DNA of 64,000 nucleotides from Hyperoplus lanceolatus (lineage: Eukaryota; Chordata; Actinopteri; Uranoscopiformes; Ammodytidae), in contig CM049410.1 of NCBI GenBank assembly GCA_026929865.2, forward strand, positions 20,430,001-20,494,000, read 5' to 3'. Shown piece after piece: positions 48,493-60,947 of this stretch. Made by a program: the position numbers and the translations under genes. Positions within the stretch are counted from its first letter, which is position 1. Every line of letters starts with the position of its first letter. A model generated the notes under the pieces. The model saw nothing but the letters and a program-made list of their open reading frames with translations, searched no databases and was not told the DNA's origin.

Positions 48493-50115
48493 TTGCCAAC
48501 TAGGGAATTTTCAAAGTTGGAAACTTTCCATGGGAATTAACGGGAATTTATGGGAATTAACGGGAATTTTGGGAATTAACGGGAATAAACGGGAATTTAC
48601 TAAATTTAAAGCAACCCATTGCACTAAATTCACCCAACTATGTTATTGCAGTCCAGACAAATGTTCTAGACTGTAAAAACAGTTTTTTACACAAAGTTTT
48701 AATATATTTATGAACATTTCATTTCAAATCAGATTGTTTTTTAAAGTTTATTGAGACACCCAACTTGATATCATAAATTTGTTTTTGCTAGACCAGGTTT
48801 ACAGAGGCTTAAACTGTGATTTTAAATATAGTTGGGGACAATATATTTTAGCATAATCTTGACTAAAACAACCAGATTTTATGCAAGTACACTAGGCAAA
48901 TTGCACATAGCACACATCCTACTGCAGGGGTACTGAGGCCACACCCCCTACATGCACTGTGCATTCCTCCATCACATGGGGGGCATTTGACTTTATTCAT
49001 TGAATGGGTGGAGTCAGACCCCATGGGTCAGACAGATGAGTAAAATTTTACTCAACATGCATCTTTTTGTTGTTCAGGGAAATTATTGATTGTTCATAAA
49101 ATAATCAAAACTTGATAAAGTTCTTCTTACAAATAGGGGAGAGTGGCCTAAGTTGTGCCAGTGGGCAACTTGTGCCACCCATTGTTTCTAGATAACCATA
49201 GAAGAAATTGGAAATGTGACCACATATTTAAGAAGAGCCATCCATTTGACTCATCCTGTAAAGAAGGGAGAAACATGGAATAAGATATAAGCACATTTAA
49301 GCTCAAAAAACTGTGTTTTGCCTTTCAAAGTAAAATTTCCATGATCAAGGTTTTTTGATTGTTGTGTCTGAACAATTATAGACAAGTTTGAAAACATTTG
49401 ACACATGTTTTAGTGCTTTAGTATGCTACACTTTGTGTCTATATAGTTAGGACGATGTCAGCCCTAAACTGCTGCATCATGCTTATTATCCAAAATTCTG
49501 GGGTTGAGGTGATTTGTGCCAAAGAGCCTAGATGAGTTTTAAGTAAGTGGAGTAAGTAATGGATGTGTCTTGCAATACAGTTTATGAGATATATATCAAT
49601 GGCACAATTTACCCCATGGTATTTTCTCCAATGGCACAACTTACACCACACCGGGGGCAAGTTGTGCCACAAGACAACTTTTTTCCGAAAGCTATATTTC
49701 GTCAACAGTTTATTCCAGATCCAAAGTTTTTATTGTCGGGGATGCACAACACCCTGAAATATATGTATATATTTGAGTTGGAGACTTTACTGTCAAGGCC
49801 TCACTTTAAAGTCACTTTGAGTAAAAAGTGGCACAACTTAGGCCACTCTCCCCTAAATCTGTTCAAATGTAATGTTTTTTAATTGTATTATTTTGCATGG
49901 ATGTCTGCCTATGAACAAACATAGTGTTTAAATGTTTAGATTTATGTTTGTATGAAAAAAAAAATCATTTAAGTTACCGCCATTTAGTTAATTCCTATAA
50001 TTTCCAATTTTGAATATTCCCAAAATTCCCGAGCGAAAGTTCCCGTGGAAAGTTTCCGGAAACTTTCCGGTAATTTACCGGAAACTTTCCACCCCTTTGC
50101 AACCCTATTGCCAAC
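48493..50115. mobile_element. hAT-like element with TTGCCAAC duplication
   Basis: The 8-bp TTGCCAAC occurs at 48493-48500 and 50108-50115. The element starts TAGGG and ends CCCTA; the right end has TTTGCAACCCTA. The left subterminal part carries seven GGGAAT repeats (48532-48599); the right part carries palindromic GGAAACTTTCC-type units (50051-50090). An 8-bp duplication is the hAT signature. No transposase remains. Element 2 of the TAGGGGA family (49134-49855) is inserted inside. Confidence 0.8.
49134..49855. mobile_element. TA-flanked TIR element 2 (TAGGGGAGAG family)
   Basis: GGGGAGAGTGGCCTAAGTTG at 49136 is mirrored perfectly at the right end (49853), with TA on both sides. GGCACAACTT/AAGTTGTGCC pairs recur inside, including an inverted pair at 49632-49642 and 49659-49669. 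The interior 49200-49500 is nearly identical to 60070-60370 of element 3, so the two are sister copies. No transposase readable. Confidence 0.85.
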
Positions 50116-53100
50116 ATTATGCCTACCCCTAACCACATATGGGACTCAGGATATTACTGTAACCCCGGTCTCTGGAGACAAACAAGTCCAGTATGTTTTA
50201 TGTTAACCTTGACAGCCCTTTGCCCTCTGTCCCACCATGTTTTATTGTCCCCTGTTCGACAGACTGATATAAGTCCATGGGAGATTCAAGTGTTCACAGC
50301 TGACATGTCTGTTAACAGGAAAAATGGAATTGGTCGCACAATTCTTCAATGTATTTAATAAGATTCATATCAAATTCAAAATGTTTCAATGTGTCTGTTA
50401 TAGACAATGTCCTAAAGAAATGTAGTCGCCATTCACAAGCGAGATCTATTATCTGACTGCGAGTCACAAAACTCAGTAATGAATGAGAAGAGATATATAT
50501 CTTTGGGATTGCATAATCTAATCCTGCGAATCATTTATAACACTTTTTTTTCGCCCAAGGATACAAGAAATCAATTCAATGCACTCCAAACAAAAACGTA
50601 TCAAGGAAGCACACAAAGCATCTTTAATGATGCTCCCCTAATATTCATGAAAGTTTCTTCAAACAATGAACCCCTAAATTATCAATAAAGTAAAAGGTTG
50701 ATGTTAGGCAACAACAAAATCCAAAATTAAACAAGTTGCCATACATATTTCAAATAGCTTCTATAATGCTTTTTTCCCCTGCAGTAAAACTGAGATTTAT
50801 TTGAGTCCTCCGACTTCAGAGCTTAACTCAGATGTGCAGCATTTGATCTGAAGTATAACATTGAAAGAAAGAAAAAGTGGAAACCCCTCCAGAACAGATT
50901 AATGTGACAGTCAAAGTTCTCATCCTAAATCAGGCATTGGCTCTCCAGCGTTGCAGGCTGGGTAACATATTGTTGTAACAGAGCCTGTAATGGGATGGAA
51001 AGGCAATTTGCCACTGCACTCCATTTTTCTCTGTGACCTTTTCTCAGGTGTGTGCAATGTGTTGCATGCATCCTGCTGTTCTAAATAATGTCAAGGCAGA
51101 ATCTCAGAACCTGCCTCCACAAAATGCCACCCAGTCATCAAACACAGGGATTCACATTGATTAATGCATTTAGGGTGTTCCCGGCTAAAAGACATGGCCA
51201 TGACTATGAAATATTGTGCCCATTATATCATGAGAAACAATGCCCAAACGGTTTCATGTATTCACCATGCAACAAAGTGAATCCTAGCCAAATGTGACAT
51301 TTTACTGCTGGGTGAGATGTAAAAGGGATTATTAAGAGATGTAATTTCAACATGAGGATTATTCATTTCAAATAAGTATTAATGTCATATATTGAAGAAT
51401 AAGCCCATTGCAGTTCATTTCTTTCTTTTGCATCTTTTCAGCTAAGCCTTGATACCATTCTCAATGCATTTAAGCAGTCACCACACTGGTCATAAATCAT
51501 GCAAAGTGATACACAACAGCAGCACTGAAACACCCACCACACCTACCAAAATGAAGGTATGTGCTTAAATGAAGAAAACCTGTTGAGGCTTCTTGTAGAT
51601 TACATATTAATTTCCCTCGATCAGTCCAAAATCCATTCAGTGTTTCCACCTTTAACAATATTAGTTGTGGTTCTGCACTGACCCACACGTTATGAACATG
51701 CTGGCTCTCTATAGAGACCATATCTATGATTAAAAGGTTTTTTTCACGGTCAAAACCTTAGTTGCTCTCCCTGTGGCACACAAAGAAAGGTAACAGACTA
51801 CAGAGATCCTTGTGAAAAGCCTCTCTTCCCAAGCAGAAATACTGATAGACTACTGAAAAATGTTATGCTGTGCAGAGGCTGATCTGGGCAAGGAAAATTA
51901 AAAGCCACCCCATTCTCACACAAGTTGTGCGTATTGTTTTATTCATTGGCTGTTCTGTGGTTCAACAAGTGCTGGCTGAACCTGCAGGCTACTACATGGA
52001 GCCAAATGTACAACGGACTCACAAATGTGATCACTTAATGTCTCATGGAGTAATCAGATGTGATTTTCCTCTCAACAGCAATTCACATGTAAGAAAGCTC
52101 AGTTCTCTAAAATAATCATACCCGGTATGTTTTGACACAACACGAAATAGGACCCTTCACTTCGCCTGAATGTGAGTGACCTTCATGCTACAGTATAATG
52201 TATGATTTTATGCTGTGTTATACTTGTTTGCGGAGTGTTTAGTGAATTAATCGCATCCAATGATCCTTTCCAGTATCAGAATAGAAAGCAGAGAGTTTCA
52301 CACATATTTCAAAGCGCCTCATTTCTCACCTCTTCAGGGATTTGTCTGCAGCATGTAGTCAAATTTGTTCTAATCCAGGGTGAGCTGCTTTGAATTCACC
52401 TGGTGTTCCAGTACAAATCAAAGAATGTGGTTATTTTATTGTGCTGATTCAAATAAACATAACAAGTAAATAAAGGGTATTTATACCTGTGCTTACACTA
52501 TGCACACCTTTTAGAAAATTAGAAAATAAGAAAACAGTCATAACCAAATTAACATAAAATAACATTATTGGATTAATTTATTGAAAGACACAGAAGAATG
52601 AATGACTATCCTGAATAATTGATGGAATTGATAAATAGTTGTTTTTCAGTCTGCACCGTCCCATGGTAACAACCCAGTTTTAAAGGTACAGCACGTATGG
52701 AAATGAAAAGTCTCTTGAAACATGACGAAAGATGAATTTTCAGAGCACACTTTAAATATCATAAAATTAAAGTTGTTTATTTGGGATTCATTTATTGCCC
52801 TTGACATTTTATTGTTTTTCACTAGTACTGGTATTTAATCTGACTTTCCAAATATTTTTCAACATTGTTAAGAAAAGTCCCATACAAATAAAGTTCATCG
52901 ATATTATATATCTGAGGTATTGAGGGTCATAAAACGTTCACCATGAAATCACCGTCAAACACAATAGCTTTCAGCAACTGACAGTTCAGATCCAGAGCCC
53001 TTTTATTGTTTAGCAACTCGCTATTTTTCAGCTTGCTGTTCAAACACATCAATCTCATCTCATTGAAATTTTAAATGGAAATTATCATATTGTTGTCAGT

Positions 53101-54458
53101 TCTGGCATCAGAGAGAATAGGGCAAAGTCCATTGTAGAGGAGCCAGAGCAATATTTAGTTTCACCATCAGTAACTCGTGCTCACAGCCACACAAAAATCG
53201 GCTTTTACTTTTAGAAGATGCAACTTCAACCAACATTCCCATACAATATAGACTTGCTTCAATTTTTAAAAAGTGGAGCGACCAGCTGTATTTATATGAC
53301 CATATCCACTTTTGATCGAAAGCAATCACTTTGTGTCAGTTCAAATGAAGGCCGCTGGAAGTCATCCTGGGAAATAAGGGAAATTTAGTCACTTTAGTAA
53401 GAAGAGGGAATTTGAGTGAGAACACCATCAAATATTGAAACATTAAATCAGAAGAAAAAAATCCTTTGGCATATGAACCGTGACAGATTCAGAGACTAGA
53501 GACTAGATTATATCTAACCAGTTAAACTTTATCCGTGGATGTAACATGTGCAACTCATTAGTCACTCCTATTAGAAAATTAAGAACGAAAGCCTATCAGC
53601 GAGATTAGATAACCATAGAACTTAATTATCTTCATACCCCAAAAATGTCTTTGAATCACTGTCTCAACAAACATGAAACTACAATATAATCAAATATTTA
53701 ACCATAGTGTCCGTAAAAAAAATTCTAGCGGATGTGAATATTTTTTATTAATATTTTTAAAATATAGCTATATATATTTTTTAATTATTTCAACTGTGAT
53801 GTACATTGTTCATGCACATTGCCGACCTCAATTATACCTTGATTTAATTCAAAGCTTGACCATTTAATTCAAGAGGTGAACTGAAGTTTCAAATATGTTT
53901 GAGTAACGTACATTTAATAATTCAATTAGAAACTATTTTGCTGCACACATCATGTTGCCGAATATTAATATTAATTGTTTTGGAATATTTAATTTCTCAC
54001 CCAGAGTGCCATGAGAGCCTTCAGGCTTTTCTGATCTAATGAGGTGCTGCATCACTGCACAGACAGATAATCAGTGGCACAAATGAACAAAGTTATTTGA
54101 ATTAATCAGGTGATATATTTGTGTGGAAATTCAAACAACACTAAAGGGCACACTGCTTATGTTTCATGTACATGCACATGTCGTGAGGCAGACAAAACTG
54201 ATTACCGTTAATAAACTCATCAACTTAATGTGTCGGTGAACCAAATCAATATCTCCTGACTTTGATTACATTAATTCCATCTTGTATAAACTATAATATT
54301 CTTAACAGCAGAGCCCAGCAAACGTGCATGGACAAAGATAAACTTAAAGTTATGACTTAATGAAGGCTTTTAGTAATGATTGATGATCACAAATATAAGA
54401 GTGAGGACCCAACTGTTGCTGAGTTGTGAGTACCCACAAGATGAGAGCAATTTGTTTA
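50116..54458. other. Intergenic, no gene recognised
   Basis: More than 4 kb without a recognised repeat, which is unusual for this window. Frames are all under 82 codons. The low repeat content could reflect conserved regulatory sequence, but nothing here proves it. Confidence 0.4.
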
Positions 54459-54690
54459 AAAGTGAGAAGTTTTTTTTTCGGGTCGCTCTGGTGGTGTAGT
54501 GGATGGAGCGCGTACCATATTGGCTCCGGCCTTTGTTTTGCGGTGGTCACAGGTTCAAATCCGACCCGTGGACCTTTACTGCAGGTCTTCCCCCCTCTCT
54601 CTCGGTCTCCCCATTTCAACTCTGTACTATCAAATAAAGCTTGAAAATGCCAAAAATATCTTTAAATAAAAATAAAGTGAGAAGTTTTTT
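54459..54690 (+). mobile_element. tRNA-derived SINE with 17-bp target duplication
   Basis: The duplication AAAGTGAGAAGTTTTTT lies at 54459-54475 and 54674-54690. Between them is a tRNA-like head with GGTGTAGTGGATGGAGC (A box) and GGTTCAAATCC (B box), then a short body (CTTTACTGCAGGTCTTCCCC) and an AT-rich tail (ATCAAATAAAGC). RNA polymerase III would transcribe an active copy and LINE machinery would insert it. Not a tRNA gene. Confidence 0.85.
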
Positions 54691-56677
54691 CTCCTGCTTA
54701 TTTTTATTTCACATGTGTGCAATATATTATGAAAACCCATCAAATAAATCAGTTAAATTCTGTTTCTGTATACGTCACTCATTTTTCAAATAATATTGCT
54801 CCAAAGGCGAACATATTTCCAATACAAATATAAAAACACCTGCAGAATATTTCAAAAAAGAAACAAACAAGGACGTCACCAATTATAATCTACAAACAAG
54901 GACAGGTAAAGTACACATCCACCGCTGACCTGAATACTGAGGAATCTGAAAGTGCTGAAGGGTTGCCAGTTATATAACACCTTGCCACAAAGGACGAGGT
55001 TTCACTTTCAACACGATGGAATTATTAATAGTGCACCGAGTTCCCACCTCTATTCCAGTTTATGTATGAATATTCCACACTTCTTAGTATGGATATTCCC
55101 TGAATTTAGTCACACAAACCAGCCGCAGCATTACGGGTGGCCTACTGGGCCAAGGCCCACCCAATACAATACTGGGCCCACCCATTATCAGGCCAATCCA
55201 TCAAAAATGAATGGGAGAAAATATGTTTTCTAAATTTTTACTTTTAATTATTTAAAATGAACATTCAATCACAAAATGTAGACCAAAAATATGTTTCCCT
55301 TTTAAAACAATAAAAGTAAAAGCAACATTTGTGAGTAGTTTGATCCAATCAGAACCGTCCATTTTGCAAAGCCTGCAATAAACTCTGATGGGCCATTATG
55401 TCCAAATCATTCAAACAAAAATGTTCCTGGTAAATACTCATATGTATACTGTATATGTATCTATGTATCTCCATTGTGTTTGGGACAGATTTAGCTAGTT
55501 AGTCAGGTAGAGATACTTTAAGTTATTTTACAGATACCCTTATCAGATCAAAGTCGAATTAAAAGATTACCTCAGGCATGCTGTTTGCTTGTTTCTTCCA
55601 AAGAATTAACTTTACTACACCTAGAGGTTTTATTGGCTGCCTGTGATTTCATCAGATTTGGGGGTTGGGGGGGCTTTTAGAAGATGGCTACGATGTGTTC
55701 ACTCATAAGTGCAGGTCCACTGCCTACTGACAGCAGAGGATCTTCATCTAGAAGAAATTAACGTTTTTGAAATCCCATATTCTCAATTTCAAACTTGTGT
55801 GCTGATGAACTTCACAGCAAAGGCACATTAATCTGCCATGTTAAATGTTGTGATGTTTTTGTTAGAAATCTTTCCATTGAGTTTTTTACGCCAGCTTAGC
55901 TTGTATGATTTGAGGAGAACATTCAGACATGATGCCAAAAACTCTTACTGGCCACAAGCTGTTCCAATCACAATTTACTGCGCGCATTTCTGGAACACTG
56001 TGAAGAGCTGAGATGAGACAGGGTGGGAGGTGTTTTCGCTGCCTCTCTGATTTCTCTTTATCCTTCATAATATTTAAATCTGCCATCTGTCAGTCGCAGC
56101 CCATTCAAATCAATAGACAAGCTATATACTTTACTGGAATGAAATATTTCATATTAGATATCTGTCATGTTCTTTTTTGGGATTGAGAATGAAATGTCTT
56201 ACTTTGCTCAACACTTGCAGTTTTAGTATGTCCTCCAGTGTTGAGAAGATAAATATACAGTAAATGGAAAGTAGATGGGAGAATGGTCAAGTATTGGACT
56301 TGGACTAACAGAAATGCTTTTATTAGTATCAGTGCAGCTGGAAAGTCAAAACCACAGCCTTCAGTTGGGGGAAGTAATCAGTTATAAACTCTGACCTCAT
56401 AAAACTTAAACTTAAATCATATAGTGATTAGGTGGTCTCTGGAAGAAAAGGTATCTCACAGTCTGTTAAGCCTTTCTAAAAAATGCCCTCCGCATGTTGT
56501 TATTCCCCTTTGGTTTTCCTCTGCCTGTCTTTTAAAAACACTTTTAAAATCTAGACTCAGTGGTTAATCCCTCTTGGCATGAGGGCAACTTTCAAATGTC
56601 ACGGATAGGTCGCTTTTGAGCTCTATCTGTAATACAGCACAGCACTCTAGTGGCCACAAGGATAATAATTGTTTATG

Positions 56678-56679
<2 letters not shown>
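54691..56679. other. Intergenic, no gene recognised
   Basis: Around 55125-55205 GGCCCACC/GGCCCACCC motifs recur and could be a transposon end, but no partner end was found. Confidence 0.35.
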
Positions 56680-56762
<83 letters not shown>

Positions 56763-56790
56763 ATGTGTGTGTGTGTGCATGTGTGTGTGT
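56680..56790. repeat. (GT)n microsatellite
   Basis: About 55 GT units with two GCAT interruptions. Confidence 0.97.
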
Positions 56791-59700
56791 CTGAGAATAT
56801 GTAATGAGGCATATGTTGACACATTTGAAAGTGCATTTTTGTCCCCAATCAACCTCTGAACTTTTACAAAGCAGGTGTGAGGAACATGGCTCCACGTTGG
56901 TTGATATTTTTAAACCACAGATGACCTGATATTGAAGGAGTTCTTATTCACAGAGGGAAAAAAATAAATAAAAGTAGCCTGCGTGACATGTATTCAATCT
57001 GCACAAACAAGACTAAGATATATTTTTTTTTATCTTGGATTGCATTTTGTCTTTGTGTGCTACGGGGGGAAAAAAAGGTTGACCAATCCTACAGACATTA
57101 CAACCCTTAAACTCCATGAAGTGTGAAAGATAGAGTTTTTTTCTCAGTGCTTCTCAATTTTTCTCAATGGTCAACTTTTTGGGATACAGCTGGTGTTGTG
57201 TAGTATTTTTAATGCCCAAAGAAAGATAATGAAACAGCATCTTTCAAGGATGTCTCTCTCAAGACAGTTTAATGGTGCATCTGGTTCCTTTTCTATGTGT
57301 CATCCAAAGTACATCGTGATTAAAATCTATTGACACAACCAACAACTACAATGAAATGCCTTCCCTCATTTGATCCATAACACAAAGATTAGATATGAAG
57401 GTCCTTATTTTAGCTGCAAGTCGGCAATTGTTCACTTTTTAAAGGATTTGGAAAAGGTTGGGTCATCAAGCAGCGAAATGGAAAGTAAAAAGTAGAAAGT
57501 GTCTTCTTTGGAAAAACATTTATATAATTATCCTCAATCATTGCCATCTTCACCCCAATCTAACTAGAATTAATTGAACTACTACTATTTTTTTTCCTGG
57601 AAACAGCTCAAGGACCCTTAGACCTCTGAAACAGCCACTGCATCCATTAGGGTGAGTCTACTGTAATTCATTATGCAAAGCAAGGCCTTAGTAATTCACT
57701 AAGAAATATTACATGGAATGAGTTATGTGGAAGTGGAGCTCATTACAAAGTGCCAGTGGTATTTTCATTTCATACCATTATCATAAAAATGTACTCAGGG
57801 CCAACTGGATAAACCTGGTATGAGATATTTTTCTTGTGTTGCTGTGTTACACCAAATGATATAGAAAATGAAGGTGAAAACAGTATGTAACATGCAATTA
57901 AATGGCTTCACAACACACGCCTGCGTTTTCATGCCATAGCTGATTTTAATTAAAATAACAGGGCCATGAGGACAAGATATTAATATCAAACTGATTTTAA
58001 CTTAATCTTTATGAATGTGTCATGTAAAGCTGCTCTGTAGTGCTTTACATATGATAACATCCTGTTATTTGTCAATATATATATATGTGGAAAGTCCTTA
58101 CTTTAGTCAGTTATAGAAATCTAAAATGTCCCCTTTGAAACACATCCACATAGAGGGATGTTCTTCTGACTGTGTAAAGAATGACGGATATAAACAAAAT
58201 CCCTTTTTGTGAATGAGGAAACAAAACCATCAACTTGAACTGACACATTTTCAAAGCCTTAAGGAAGAGGATACGGATTGATAGAATAAACTGAACTGAG
58301 CTGAACTTGAACACCCTCAATATAATTTTTTTTATTAAATTGTCTGTATCAGTTCTGAATAGTTGTGTGTGCTTTCAAGGATTTCCCAATCTTTCCTCTT
58401 TGACACAAGCTGTACTGTTACACAATCTCAGACTGTATGCATTACACTGCATTACAAGCAATGCTGAAATATACCATATTGGTATTTGCATTACAATTTT
58501 GCTTAGATCAAAGTGATCAGTCAAGGACACAGATGGTCAGCCAGGGAGTACAGGGAGCGGTCCAACCAATTTCATACCTACTGCTGCCTACTCAGAGTGT
58601 ATAAAAATTCTGCTGAGCCGGCTCTATTTGACATTGTGAATGTGTCATGTTCATAGGGATGGCTCCTTTTGGATCAGCCTGATGCAGCACTCACAGACTT
58701 CAGTGGAGCCTCACATCCACCTGAAAAAAATTGTCATGCAAGCACTTCTGCTAACTGTGAAAATTCCTCAACTGCTTGCCTCTCCCGCAGCTTTAAAAGC
58801 AGATGTGACTTGCCAATGTGTAGCCAAAATGGAAAAGTTCAACCTTAAATTGGCCCTGCATAGCCTAAGTTTGGCATTTGCATGAAGTAAAAATATCAGG
58901 TCAGTACCATTGCTGGGCCCTGGAAACATCATTTTTTTGGTCTGTTTAAATAAATAATACAATTAATCAATTTCATTTGTTAATCATTAAAGTCTTTGCA
59001 ATGAAAGTAAGCTTCTCTCGTCTCGTCCGTCTTTAGTTTTCTCCTCATGTCGGCACCATAGCTCGGGCGAGTTTGCATAAAAGACCTACATATATAGATT
59101 CTGCCACATACTTTGCCGTGCCCATTTTAGATCTCTTCAAGGAAAAACAAAGGGTTTCTTTAGCCTGGGGTGTATGGTGCCAATGTTAAATCAAAATCCC
59201 TGTTGAAGGAAAAGGAAAAAATAGACATAACATACAAAGTTAGACTCATCTGCTCCTAAAATTAAATAATCCATTTACACTTAATTTAAAAAACCTCTTG
59301 CATCCGTGGTTTCTTGCTTTGGAAGAGTACTTTCTTATACTTAATATTGATTGAAATGCACCAGGGCTGAGGATCGGCTTAAGGCTTATTTTCAAACTAA
59401 AAGCTGTTCACTCATAGACTACTTTATTAAAATTTGTCATTCTCACTTCATCACAGTCACAGTCATTTTCTGGGAAAATAAGTGTGCAAACAAATGATGT
59501 ACAATCATGCATTGTGAACAATTCTGGAATCTAGAATATTATTTATGAGGAAAAAAAGAGAAGCAAATAATAAACATATATCTGTTCATCTTCAAGTCTC
59601 TGGCAAGCTTCAGACAAAGACAAATAAACGAACGTTTTGAAAAAAATAGAGAAACATAAATATTGAGTGCAGATCTTCCGTTCTGAGACACTTGCCCACT

Positions 59701-59908
59701 CTGCCATAGGTCCCCCATTGATTAAAATATTTTATCCTTAAAACAAATTTGTGCAGGACGTTTGAAATAGATAATCAGGAAAATATAAATAGTGGCGAAT
59801 GTTCCGATGATTTTCAAATGCCAATAAGTATCAAGTGGAAAATACATCTGATATATGCATACATTTACTCAGAGATTCATTCATTAGGCTACTTTCTAAC
59901 TTGTAGCC
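56791..59908. other. Intergenic, no gene recognised
   Basis: AT-rich, no recognised repeat or exon over about 3 kb. Confidence 0.4.
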
Positions 59909-60423
59909 CACATGTGTCAAACTCAAGTGGCCCGCGACACGTTTTGATCTGGCCCACGAATCAATTCGGCCGATTTGAATCAATTATGAAAAAAATAAAA
60001 AAATAAATATATATAGGGGAAGGTGGGGTGATTTGTGCATTTTGGAAGTTGCAAAACCCCTTGTTTCTAGAAAACCGTGGAAGAAATTGGAAATGTGACC
60101 ACATATTTAAGAAGAGCCATCCATTTGACTCATCCTGTAAAGAAGGGAGACACAAGGAATAAGATATAAGCCACATTTAAGCTCAAAAAACTGTGTTTTG
60201 CCTTTCAAAGTAAAATTTCCATGATCAAGGTTTTTTGATTATTGTGTCTGAACAATTATAGACACGTTTGAAAACATTTGACACATGTTTTAGTGCTTTG
60301 GTATGCTACACTTTGAGTCTATATAGTTAGCACAATGTCAACCCTAAATTGCTGCATCATGCCTATTATCCAAAATTCTGGGGATGGGGTGATTTGTGCG
60401 AAGGGCCTGGGTGAGTTATAAGT

Positions 60424-60735
60424 AAGTAAGTAAGTAAAATGTATTTATAAAAGCACATTTATGACAGTTTGCACTGTCCAAAGTGCTGTACATAGTGCAT
60501 TCAGTAGGTAAACAATGAAGGTAAAATAACAATAACCAAAATAAAAGACGTAAAACATCCACATAAACACAGATAGTAGTGCAGAGGTAAGTAAGTAGTG
60601 CAGAGGTTAATGGGGAGGAAACACCAGGGTGTACATATGGGTTTTGAGCCTTGATTTAAAGGCAGAAATGTAGGGGGAATCACATTTGTCAGGTGGCAGT
60701 TGGTTCCACAAGCACGGAGCAACTAGTGCAAAGTA
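60424..60735 (-). repeat. Interspersed repeat inside TIR element 3
   Basis: Starts with GTAAGTAAGTAAGTAAAATG, then CCAAAGTGCTGTACATAG, later GGCAGTTGGTTCCACAAGC. This is a dispersed fish repeat normally found with its AT-rich tail on this side, so it lies on the minus strand. Right limit approximate. Confidence 0.45.
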
Positions 60736-60910
60736 CATTTCTGAGAGTTGTGCCAGTGGCATGGCTGTATACGCTGGTCACCAAAAGAAAGTGATAGTCT
60801 ACAGTAGCTCAGGAGAGAGTGACATCTCAATTCCACTTAACGACACCACTGATGAGAGTTCAGATGGCCAGAAAGATGATGATGGTGACTTTGTCATTGT
60901 GACACAATGA
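60735..60910 (+). pseudogene. Possible transposase C-terminal remnant
   Basis: The last ~57 codons of a plus frame read SESCASGMAVYAGH, then basic and Ser-rich sequence, then an acidic tail ending GDFVIVTQ and TGA at 60908-60910. CxxSCASG followed by an acidic tail resembles the end of pogo-like transposases with a Cys-rich C-terminus, which would suit the TA-flanked element. The upstream part of the frame is the repeat insert, so the start is not real. Assignment tentative. Confidence 0.35.
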
Positions 60911-60947
60911 CGCACAAATCACCCCACTACGTGGGGTGATTTGTGCG
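60911..60947. repeat. Perfect 17-bp-arm palindrome
   Basis: CGCACAAATCACCCCAC, a 3-nt spacer TAC, then GTGGGGTGATTTGTGCG. Each arm is the inner part of the element's own terminal repeat. It begins at the base after the stop codon of the preceding frame. Confidence 0.95.

Noticed and set aside
54479..54560. tRNA gene
   Set aside because: A and B boxes are present but the segment has a SINE body, tail and 17-bp target duplication; no complete cloverleaf.
56564..56848. Thr/His-repeat frames at the CA/GT microsatellites
   Set aside because: These are translations of dinucleotide repeats; the same applies at 13899, 36160, 46995 and 24767.
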